A stretch of DNA of 6,645 nucleotides from an uncultured Marmoricola sp. GTDB lineage: Bacteria; Actinomycetota; Actinomycetes; Propionibacteriales; Nocardioidaceae. This document shows, piece by piece, positions 1-5,225 of the stretch (position 1 is its first letter; the number at the start of each line of letters is the position of its first letter). The notes beneath the pieces were generated by a model that saw only the letters and a program-made list of their open reading frames with translations, did not search any database and was not told where the DNA came from. The stretch covers positions 1 through 6,645 of the forward strand of contig CALMMO010000236.1 in the NCBI GenBank assembly GCA_937868455.1, read 5' to 3'. The position numbers and the translations under genes are program-made.

Positions 1-488
1 ATGCCGAGCAGCCGCTGGTTGCCGAGCTCGTGGCGCAGGGTCTCCCAGTCGGCGTCGGTCAGCTCGTTGACGTTCTTGGCGCCGTACTTCTCCAGCCAGG
101 GGCCCTCGACGCGGTGGGCCAGGATCGACCAGAACGCGACCAGGTTGGCGTCGATCCCGGAGTGCGGCTGGGCGTAGGCGTACTCGGCGCCGAACAGCTC
201 GCGGGCGTGCTCGGCGGCGACCGACTCGACGGTGTCGACGTTCTGGCAGCCGGCGTAGAACCGGTGGCCGACGGTGCCCTCGGCGTACTTGTCGCTGAAC
301 CAGGTGCCCATCGTGAGCAACACCGCAGGTGAGGCGTAGTTCTCGGAGGCAATCAGCTTGAGCGAACTTCGCTGATCGGCCAACTCCTTACGGGTTGCCT
401 CCGCAACCCTGGGCTCGACAGAAGCGATCACTTCGAGCGCGGCGTCGTAGGCACGAGATGCGGTGGCGGCGTAGGGCAACTGAGTCAT
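1..488 (-). CDS. glyA: Serine hydroxymethyltransferase, long form (5' part only)
   Basis: Serine hydroxymethyltransferase is a cytoplasmic PLP enzyme that interconverts serine and glycine while charging tetrahydrofolate with a one-carbon unit. The gene reads leftward from ATG at 488 and leaves the window after 162 codons, so about a third of the usual protein is present. Family signatures seen are [12 protein letters not shown] near residues 43-54, [15 protein letters not shown] near 71-86 and [12 protein letters not shown] near 102-113. The segment [19 protein letters not shown] followed by GNQRLLG fits the longer subfamily, which carries an insertion absent from the E. coli-type enzyme. The PLP lysine lies outside the window. 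No Shine-Dalgarno sequence is seen; a TAGGCT hexamer sits 7 bases before the ATG, so the mRNA may be leaderless. Codon use is odd: 16 of the first 54 codons end in A or T, but none of the next 108 do. Confidence 0.95.
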   Translation of the reverse strand, partial: MTQLPYAATASRAYDAALEVIASVEPRVAEATRKELADQRSSLKLIASENYASPAVLLTMGTWFSDKYAEGTVGHRFYAGCQNVDTVESVAAEHARELFGAEYAYAQPHSGIDANLVAFWSILAHRVEGPWLEKYGAKNVNELTDADWETLRHELGNQRLLG

Positions 489-501
489 ACCCCGCAGCCT
501 A
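489..501 (-). promoter_or_regulatory. Probable leaderless promoter (-10) of glyA
   Basis: On the minus strand TAGGCT (501-496) matches the actinobacterial TAnnnT -10 pattern and lies exactly 7 bases before the glyA ATG, which would put the transcript start at or next to the start codon. No convincing -35 is visible at 16-18 bases. The same CCTAGGCT octamer precedes the DNA ligase ATG at 3609. Confidence 0.5.
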
Positions 502-572
502 GGAGTAGTCGAAGGCTGTGGAGAAGATGGCACCACATCACAGGCTTGCACGTCTTACATAGTGATACGCGG

Positions 573-587
573 TCTCACCACATGAGA
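573..587. promoter_or_regulatory. Operator-like 15-bp palindrome before the leader peptide
   Basis: TCTCACCACATGAGA has perfect 5-base arms around a 5-base centre. A second, wider inverted repeat overlaps it: GTCTCACC at 572-579 against GGTGAGAC at 616-623. A candidate -10 hexamer, TAGATT at 590-595, follows directly and would start a transcript about 30 bases before the leader ORF. A repressor bound here would cover the promoter. The regulator is not identifiable and the -35 is poor, so this rests on symmetry and position only. Confidence 0.3.
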
Positions 588-631
588 TTTAGATTTGTGC
601 ATGAGGCGTCCAACAGGTGAGACTTCGGCCC

Positions 632-715
632 ATGATCGCTGCAACGACTACCTGGCTCGTGGCTCGCCGCCATGTCGACCTGGGTCGCACCCGCAGCATG
701 ATGTGTCGCGGCTAA
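632..715 (+). CDS. Actinobacterial cysteine/sulfur-operon leader peptide (27 aa)
   Basis: A short ORF from ATG 632 to TAA 715. Its C-terminal half reads ARRHVDLGRTRSMMCRG, matching the conserved (S/A)RRHVDLxRxxSxxC pattern of small leader peptides found in actinomycetes ahead of sulfite reductase, sulfate assimilation and sulfurtransferase genes. In that family a cysteine codon near the end is thought to let ribosome stalling report low cysteinyl-tRNA and control the genes downstream. Here the only cysteine (codon TGT 704-706) is three codons before the stop, as expected. A weak AGGTGAG (615-621) lies 10 bases before the ATG. The usual sulfite reductase does not follow; the next large gene is the CbiX-like gene 156 bases on. 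Identification rests on the motif; the control mechanism is inferred. Confidence 0.8.
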   Translation: MIAATTTWLVARRHVDLGRTRSMMCRG

Positions 716-738
716 CTGACCCAGCCCCCGGCAGGACC

Positions 739-768
739 CGCGCACCGACAGCGTTGTCGAGCACCGCG
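739..768 (+). promoter_or_regulatory. Hairpin just after the leader peptide
   Basis: CGACA (746-750) pairs with TGTCG (755-759) across a 4-base loop, and an outer CGCG (739-742) pairs with CGCG (765-768) across a 3/5-base internal loop. It begins 23 bases after the leader stop, where an attenuator or a structure masking a downstream start could act. No T-run follows, so it is not a classical intrinsic terminator; Rho-dependent or translational control would fit better. Confidence 0.3.
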
Positions 769-803
769 AGCGTCCGCCATCCCCCAGGAGACAGGACAGC
801 CAG

Positions 804-875
804 ATGACGATCCACCAGCCACACCGCTCATTGGTCACTCACGACTTACGCGACGCCCAGGGAGGCCCCCAATGA
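804..875 (+). CDS. Possible 23-aa coupling mini-ORF before the CbiX-like gene
   Basis: An ATG at 804, preceded by AGGAG (786-790) with rather long spacing, opens a 23-codon frame. Its TGA (873-875) overlaps the ATG of the CbiX-like gene as ATGA. Residues begin MTIHQPHRSLV and end DAQGGPQ; I recognise no family. The same frame is open back to 720, so it could be the worn remnant of a former upstream gene. The last codons contain the AGGGAGG ribosome site of the next gene, so translation through this ORF could directly influence initiation there. It may be chance. Confidence 0.3.
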   Translation: MTIHQPHRSLVTHDLRDAQGGPQ

Positions 876-1615
876 CCGCCCCCGCACTTGTTGCCTTGGC
901 CCAAGGCATCCCTGACCGGCGCAGTGCAGCCACCATCGCCGAACTCACCTCACAGGTGCGCAGCGCGCGTCCGGATCTAGTTGTAGAGACCGCCTACCTC
1001 GACCAGCACTCCCCCTCGCTTCCCACCGTGGTCAACCGCTTGGTGCGCAAGGGTGTTGAGGAAGTTGTGGTGGTGCCGCTGATTCTCAACGAAACCGCCC
1101 AGGCCACCAGCGATGTGGACGCGGCGATCGAATTGGCGCAGGTTGCCCATCGCGACCTTCCGATTCGCAGCACCAAGATCCTCGGGCTCGAAACGGCGCT
1201 CTTAGAAGTGCTCGACACTCGACTGCGCGCTGCGCTGTCCGACGCAAGGGTCCGTGAACTCGATGGGCTGGTGTTGGCAGGCGCAGGGTCCGCAGACCCG
1301 CTAGCCAATCAGGCGATCGCCAGGTTGGCGCGAGTGTGGGGTGCTCATCACAAGCTTCCGGTGACTGCGGCGTACGCCAGCCAGGCTCCCCCAGCTACTG
1401 GCGAGGCGGTGCGTGCCATGCGCGCCCAGGGCCGTCGTCATGTCGCTGTTGGCTCACTGTTCTTGGCGCCCGGTCCGCTCTTTTCCCGAGCGACCGAGTT
1501 GGCGCTTGAGGCTGGTGCTGTGGCGGTGTCGCAGCCGCTGGGTGCCCACCAGCGCGTCGCCGAAATCGTCGTGGCTAGGTACCTCGTCGGTGCCTTAGAA
1601 CTGGTCCCCGTCTAA
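872..1615 (+). CDS. CbiX/SirB-like protein lacking the N-terminal chelatase histidines
   Basis: A 247-residue protein with the two-domain layout of actinobacterial sirohydrochlorin chelatases (CbiX/SirB), which insert iron or cobalt into sirohydrochlorin for siroheme or cobalamin. Family marks include MTAPALVALA at the start, SAATIAEL (18-25), EEVVVVPLIL (63-72), the second-domain LVLAGAGSADP (133-143), GRRHVAVGSLFLAPGPLF (187-204) and the closing QPLGAHQRVAEIV (221-233). Active members read AHGS near residue 10 and YHxxxDVP near 76, and those histidines bind the metal. Here the positions are Q11 (CAA) and Q77 (CAG), so ordinary chelatase activity is doubtful. The ATG is fixed by AGGGAGG (859-865), 6 bases upstream. 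It follows a cysteine leader peptide, which suggests sulfur-linked expression. It meets the DUF3037 gene tail to tail with a 4-base overlap. Fold confident; function unknown. Confidence 0.8.
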   Translation: MTAPALVALAQGIPDRRSAATIAELTSQVRSARPDLVVETAYLDQHSPSLPTVVNRLVRKGVEEVVVVPLILNETAQATSDVDAAIELAQVAHRDLPIRSTKILGLETALLEVLDTRLRAALSDARVRELDGLVLAGAGSADPLANQAIARLARVWGAHHKLPVTAAYASQAPPATGEAVRAMRAQGRRHVAVGSLFLAPGPLFSRATELALEAGAVAVSQPLGAHQRVAEIVVARYLVGALELVPV

Positions 1616-1992
1616 CGCACGAGCCGCTCAACGAGCGCTTCCATTGTTGCGGCGGGGTCATCGGTGATCCCGCCGTGCACTGGGCCTGGACGCACCACCG
1701 TTGACCGCGGAGCCTTAATGAACCCGAACCGGGTGCCCAAGTCAGAGTCAGCCCCCGGGCCGGCCCGTCCTGCACACACCGCCTTGACGAAGTCGAGCCC
1801 GCGACACACCGAATCGATGTCGAGTTCGGCTGCCAGCGCGGTGAGGCGTGACGGGTCGATGTGGACCGCCACATCGAGGAACTGTGCCCCTTGGCAATAG
1901 AGCACCACGGCAAGGTTGACGAACTCCTCGCGGTCCGCACGCGGGACGCAGCGAAGTACGACGTACTGATAGGGATGGGTCAGCCCAACCAC
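1612..1992 (-). CDS. DUF3037 family protein
   Basis: A 126-residue protein starting at GTG 1992. HPYQYVVLRCVPRADREEFVN (residues 6-26), followed by LAVVLYCQ (27-34), is the hallmark opening of DUF3037, a family of unknown biochemical role. The later block FGFIKAPRSTVVRPGPVH (89-106) and GGITDDP (107-113) also fits, and the length is normal for the family. No signal peptide or membrane segment is seen, so it should be cytoplasmic. Its first 13 bases overlap the end of the HipA-like kinase gene, and a GGGAG lies about 10 bases upstream inside that gene, implying translational coupling. To my knowledge the two families are often neighbours, so a partnership is likely, but which molecule they act on is not shown. 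The 3' end overlaps the CbiX-like gene by 4 bases with no terminator between them. Confidence 0.85.
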   Translation of the reverse strand: MVGLTHPYQYVVLRCVPRADREEFVNLAVVLYCQGAQFLDVAVHIDPSRLTALAAELDIDSVCRGLDFVKAVCAGRAGPGADSDLGTRFGFIKAPRSTVVRPGPVHGGITDDPAATMEALVERLVR

Positions 1993-2702
1993 GCCCGGCT
2001 CCCATCCCGGCGAGCAATCAAGTGCTCGACGTAGGCCCCGTGGTGCTCAGTCCAGTGCGCTGGCACCTGCGCGACGACCGCGGCAATGACCTCATCTGTC
2101 AGCGTTGAGCGGCACTCTTCGTCAACTAGTAGCGGGGCGGCCCCCTGGAACACATGCTGCGAAGAGTCGTAGGTAGCCGATGCAAACCGCTGCGAATCGG
2201 TGGGCGTTTGGGTCCAGCTGTGGTGGAAATAGAGTGACGCGCCGTGGTCAATGAGCCACACATCGCCGTGCCAGACCAGCAAGTTGGGGTTACGCCAACT
2301 GCGATCAACGTTGGCCGTGAAGGCGTCGAGCCAGCGCACCTTGCTGGCAACATCTGGTGGCACTGAGGTTGCTGAATCAATGCCAAACGAGCCAGGCAAG
2401 AAGTCAACGCCCAGGTTGCTACCTACGCTGGCGGTAAGGAGGTCTTGAACCTCCTCATCAGCTTCGTAGCGGGCAATGTCTGCACCCAGGTCTAGCTCGA
2501 CTAGCCGAGGCGTGCGAAGAGATAAGGCTTGGGCCAGCCCAGCAACAATGACCTCGGCCACCAACACCTTGAGGCCTTGGCCAGCGCCGCGGAACTTGCA
2601 GACGTACGTCCCTAAGTCGTCTCCCTCAACGATTCCGGGTAAGGATCCGCCTTCACGCAACGGAGTGACGTAACTGGTGACGCGGACGACGGGCAAGCTC
2701 AC
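1980..2702 (-). CDS. HipA-like kinase (HipA_2 type)
   Basis: A 240-residue protein resembling the stand-alone HipA-like kinases (HipA_2), relatives of the Ser/Thr kinase of the HipBA toxin-antitoxin pair. Kinase landmarks are recognisable: a probable ATP-binding lysine in YVCKFRGAGQG (K36), a helix glutamate in LVAEVIVAGL (E50), a catalytic-loop segment VDRSWRNPNLL (D133, N138) and a metal-binding DFG equivalent in WLIDHGASLYF (D152). All are intact, so it is probably active; the substrate is unknown. It is about half the length of E. coli HipA and has no HipB-like DNA-binding partner nearby, so a classical toxin-antitoxin role is not supported. The start is GTG at 2702, overlapping the stop of the polyphosphate kinase gene as GTGA. 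Its end overlaps the DUF3037 gene by 13 bases. It sits mid-operon, with no promoter of its own seen. Confidence 0.85.
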   Translation of the reverse strand: MSLPVVRVTSYVTPLREGGSLPGIVEGDDLGTYVCKFRGAGQGLKVLVAEVIVAGLAQALSLRTPRLVELDLGADIARYEADEEVQDLLTASVGSNLGVDFLPGSFGIDSATSVPPDVASKVRWLDAFTANVDRSWRNPNLLVWHGDVWLIDHGASLYFHHSWTQTPTDSQRFASATYDSSQHVFQGAAPLLVDEECRSTLTDEVIAAVVAQVPAHWTEHHGAYVEHLIARRDGSRAWLG

Positions 2703-3550
2703 GCGGGCGCGACCTCATCAGCGAGTCGCTGCTGTTGTGCGGCCACGTCGTAATCGGGTGCGGGCCACTGCAAATCGAGCGCACGCAGGTGCTCAAGAAG
2801 AAGTTGAGTGATGGCCCAGTTGCGGTACCACTTCTTGTTGGACGGGATCACGAACCACGGCGCCACGTCGGTGTTGCATCGGCTCAACGCGATCTCGTAG
2901 GCCTCCTGGTAATCAGTCCACAAGGCCCTTTCATCGAGGTCGCCTGGCTTGAACTTCCACTGCTTCGTCGGGTCGCCCAGACGATCTTGAAGGCGCTGCT
3001 TTTGCTCATCGGCGCTGATGTGCAGCATGCACTTCACGATGGTCGTCCCTGCTGCTGCCTGGGCTGCCTCCCACTCGTTGATCGCGCCATAGCGGCGCTC
3101 GATCTCATCTGCGGGCGCGATGTTGTGGACGCGAACCACCAGCACGTCCTCATAGTGCGACCGGTCGAAGATGCCAATCTCACCCGCGGCAGGCACCGCG
3201 TTAGTGATGCGCCACAAGAAGTCGTGTGACAACTCCTCCTTGGTGGGTTTCTTGAAGGACTTCAGGTGGATCCCCGATGGGTCGAGGGCGCCCACCACGT
3301 GACTCATCACGCCACCCTTGCCTGAGGTGTCCATGCCTTGTACGACGAGCAGCAGGCGACGCTGGTCTCCGACGTACCCGTTTGCAAAGAGTCGTTCCTG
3401 TAGTTCGGCTAACTCCACCACCATCTTGGAAAGCTCGTGCTCGGCCGACTCCTTGTCACCCTCAAACCCGGGGTGCCCCTCGGGGTCGATCGAGGACAGA
3501 TGCACCGGAGCCGCCGGCGCGCGCAAGATGTTGGTCAATGAAGACTTCAT
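2699..3550 (-). CDS. ppk2: PPK2-family polyphosphate:nucleotide phosphotransferase
   Basis: A 283-residue PPK2-type enzyme, which transfers phosphate between inorganic polyphosphate and nucleotides, usually towards making NDP or NTP, in the cytoplasm. The P-loop is GMDTSGKGG (72-80), the Walker B region is GIFDRSHYEDVLV (126-138), and the lid region runs RLQDRLGDPTKQWKF (186-200). FVIPSNKKWYRNWAI (233-247) is the usual C-terminal signature. Length fits a single-domain PPK2. The sequence around SFKKPTKEELSHDFLWR resembles members that accept AMP as well as ADP, but specificity cannot be settled by eye. ATG 3550 has no clear Shine-Dalgarno; CATACT ends 7 bases upstream with CCGACA 17 bases before it, so the transcript is probably leaderless. 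It is first in an overlapping operon with the HipA-like kinase and DUF3037 genes and is divergent from the DNA ligase gene. Confidence 0.93.
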   Translation of the reverse strand: MKSSLTNILRAPAAPVHLSSIDPEGHPGFEGDKESAEHELSKMVVELAELQERLFANGYVGDQRRLLLVVQGMDTSGKGGVMSHVVGALDPSGIHLKSFKKPTKEELSHDFLWRITNAVPAAGEIGIFDRSHYEDVLVVRVHNIAPADEIERRYGAINEWEAAQAAAGTTIVKCMLHISADEQKQRLQDRLGDPTKQWKFKPGDLDERALWTDYQEAYEIALSRCNTDVAPWFVIPSNKKWYRNWAITQLLLEHLRALDLQWPAPDYDVAAQQQRLADEVAPA

Positions 3551-3557
3551 AGGTCGA

Positions 3558-3586
3558 AGTATGGCCGAAGCAGCCGAGCCTGTCGG
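3558..3586 (-). promoter_or_regulatory. Promoter of the ppk2 operon
   Basis: On the minus strand CCGACA (3586-3581) and CATACT (3563-3558) are separated by exactly 17 bases and match the sigma-70-type TTGACA/TATAAT consensus at four of six positions each. The -10 ends 7 bases before the ppk2 ATG, placing transcription start at or beside the start codon. Confidence 0.6.
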
Positions 3587-3596
3587 GGTTTGCGCC

Positions 3597-3602
3597 TAGG
3601 CT
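3597..3602 (+). promoter_or_regulatory. -10 element of the ligase operon
   Basis: TAGGCT, within CCTAGGCT, ends 6 bases before the ATG at 3609, as expected for a leaderless message. The -35 position (about 3574-3579, CCGAGC) is weak and falls between the -35 and -10 of the opposing ppk2 promoter, so the two promoters overlap. Confidence 0.5.
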
Positions 3603-3608
3603 CGCGCC

Positions 3609-4697
3609 ATGGACCTTCCGGTGATGGCGCCCGTGCTCCCGATGCTGGCTAAGTCGGTGAAGGCAATTCCGCGCACCGGCGGCTTGGCATTCGAGCCCAA
3701 ATGGGATGGATTTCGCTGCCTGGTGTTCAAAGACGGTGACGAGATCGAACTCGCATCGCGCAACACCAAGCCCTTGACGAGGTATTTCCCAGAAGTTGTC
3801 GAGGCCATGCGCGCATGCCTCCCACATCGGTGCGTGCTCGATGGCGAGATCTTCGTTGCCCAAGATGGCCGATTGCAGTTTGAGGTGCTCCAAGAGCGCA
3901 TCCACCCGGCAGCCTCACGAGTCACCATGCTGTCGCAGCAAACTCCAGCCTCCTACGTCGCATTCGACTGCCTGGCCCTAGGCGATGAGGACCTCACGGG
4001 ATTGCCCTACGCCGAGCGGCGCAAACGACTCGAAGCCGCACTCGCAGACGTCAAAGCACCGATTTACCTGACACGCATCACTCACGACGCTGATGAGGCC
4101 GAGCAGTGGTTCGAGAGATTCGAGGGGGCCGGGCTTGATGGCGTGATGGCCAAGCCCCTGGCGGCCGCATATGAGCCCAACAAGCGCACGATGTTCAAGA
4201 TCAAGCACCAGCGCACCGCCGATGTGGTGCTAGCTGGCTATCGGTTGCACAAGACCTCCACTGCTGATGCTCCGCTCGTGGGTTCGCTCCTCCTTGGTTT
4301 GTACGACGACGACGGAGGGCTCCAACACATCGGAGTTTCGGCCAGTTTCACCGCCAAGCGCCGCGCCGAACTCATCGACGAACTCAAACCCTTGGAATGC
4401 CCGATAGAAGAGCACCCCTGGGGGCAATGGTTTGGGGGCGCCATCGCCAATCCCGACCGCGTGCCTGGCACCCAAAGCCGATGGAGTGCCGGCAAAGACC
4501 TGAGCTTCGTGGCTTTGCGACCAGACGTCGTACTCGAGGTCAGTTATGACCACATGGAGGGTCGACGTTTTCGACATACTGCCCAATTCGTGCGGTGGCG
4601 CCCCGATCGGGACCCCGAATCTTGTGGCTATGCACAGCTTGATGAGCCGCTCTCATACGATCTAAGTGACGTGTTCGAATCCGGGAGGAACCCATGA
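3609..4697 (+). CDS. ligC: ATP-dependent DNA ligase, LigC type
   Basis: A 362-residue ligase that seals nicks through an enzyme-AMP intermediate; mycobacterial LigC-type enzymes act in short-patch base excision repair and back up other repair ligases. Nucleotidyltransferase motifs appear in order: motif I EPKWDGFR with catalytic lysine K31, SRN (50-52), motif III LDGEIFV (77-83), motif IIIa YVAFDCLAL (116-124), motif IV GLDGVMAKP (175-183) and motif V FKIKHQRTADVVLAG (196-210). An OB-fold follows, with motif VI-like RHTAQFVRWRPDR (322-334). The length and the opening MDLPVMAPVLPMLAK match mycobacterial LigC. There is no LigD-type polymerase or nuclease domain and no Ku gene here, so it is not an obvious end-joining cluster. 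Start: ATG 6 bases after TAGGCT, with no Shine-Dalgarno. Its TGA overlaps the next gene as ATGA. All catalytic residues seem present. Confidence 0.93.
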   Translation: MDLPVMAPVLPMLAKSVKAIPRTGGLAFEPKWDGFRCLVFKDGDEIELASRNTKPLTRYFPEVVEAMRACLPHRCVLDGEIFVAQDGRLQFEVLQERIHPAASRVTMLSQQTPASYVAFDCLALGDEDLTGLPYAERRKRLEAALADVKAPIYLTRITHDADEAEQWFERFEGAGLDGVMAKPLAAAYEPNKRTMFKIKHQRTADVVLAGYRLHKTSTADAPLVGSLLLGLYDDDGGLQHIGVSASFTAKRRAELIDELKPLECPIEEHPWGQWFGGAIANPDRVPGTQSRWSAGKDLSFVALRPDVVLEVSYDHMEGRRFRHTAQFVRWRPDRDPESCGYAQLDEPLSYDLSDVFESGRNP

Positions 4698-5224
4698 GCA
4701 ACTACCCCGTCGTACTACTGATCGAGCAGGCCCTCACCGAACTCGATGCCACCCAAGTGACCAGCCTCCACAGTGGGGTCGAGGGCGGCGCTGACTACAC
4801 GGTGCTCTTGCCCGTCGAAGATGCTGCCGGGCGAGTTGAAGCCGCGATGGGAGCGCTTGGATCGGGGGAAGTGGTGGCTCCCATGGCGTTGTCCAGCGAC
4901 GAATACCGCGAGATGCAACAAGAACTTCTTTCCGTCGCCCGAGACGCACTCCAGGCCAGTCTGACTGCCCTGAACAATGCTGGTGCGAGCGCCAGCGGGA
5001 CTGTCGTCACTGACGACCCGGTGCATGCGCTGGTCGATGCCGTGGCAAGCACCACCGCCCGCGAAGCAATCGTGCTCACCCGACCTCACGTCGTCGCTGA
5101 GTTCTTCCACGTCGACTGGACCTCACGTGCCCGCCGCAAACTCGGGGTGCCGGTGCTGCATTTGCTGGAGCACGAGAGTTTTGAAGAGCAGTCAGGTCAC
5201 GGCCAAGGAATGCCTGGCATCTGA
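4694..5224 (+). CDS. Usp-like actinobacterial protein of unknown function
   Basis: A 176-residue protein with the alternating strand/helix pattern of universal stress protein (Usp) folds: a short first strand YPVVLLIEQ, a strand YTVLLPV (35-41), a long helix DEYREMQQELLSVARDALQ (69-87), then SGTVVTDDPVHALVDAV (101-117) and EAIVLTRPH (124-132). The block TRPHVVAEFFHVDWTSRAR (129-147) with LGVPVLHLLEHE (150-161) is the part I recognise from actinobacterial proteins of this kind. The glycine-rich ATP loop of classical Usp proteins is missing and replaced by that block, so ATP binding is doubtful. There is no signal peptide or membrane segment. The ATG overlaps the ligase stop (ATGA) and has a strong GGGAGG (4683-4688) 5 bases upstream. 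It is therefore co-expressed with the ligase, possibly in stress or repair, but nothing shows a direct link. Confidence 0.7.
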   Translation: MSNYPVVLLIEQALTELDATQVTSLHSGVEGGADYTVLLPVEDAAGRVEAAMGALGSGEVVAPMALSSDEYREMQQELLSVARDALQASLTALNNAGASASGTVVTDDPVHALVDAVASTTAREAIVLTRPHVVAEFFHVDWTSRARRKLGVPVLHLLEHESFEEQSGHGQGMPGI

Positions 5225-5225
5225 G

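Noticed and set aside
30..332. 100-residue plus-strand ORF antisense to glyA
   Set aside because: It exists only because every glyA codon there ends in G/C, which removes stops opposite; the composition is low-complexity and the real homology is on the minus strand.
489..871. ZTP (before glyA), cobalamin or SAM riboswitch
   Set aside because: The conserved cores I know, such as GCCACTG of B12 elements or the paired conserved segments of ZTP elements, are not visible on either strand. The leader peptide explains the region better.
1980..2702. Classical HipBA toxin-antitoxin system
   Set aside because: No HipB-like helix-turn-helix gene adjoins; the kinase is the short HipA_2 type and its partner is DUF3037.
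2735..3229. 164-residue plus-strand ORF antisense to ppk2
   Set aside because: Lies wholly opposite the well-supported PPK2 motifs and has no recognisable domain or start context.
4977..5225. N-terminal extension of the DUF695 gene to an ATG at 4977
   Set aside because: Would overlap the Usp-like gene by about 250 bases; the extra residues are Ser/Cys/Trp-rich shadow sequence. GTG 5226, one base after the upstream stop, is better.
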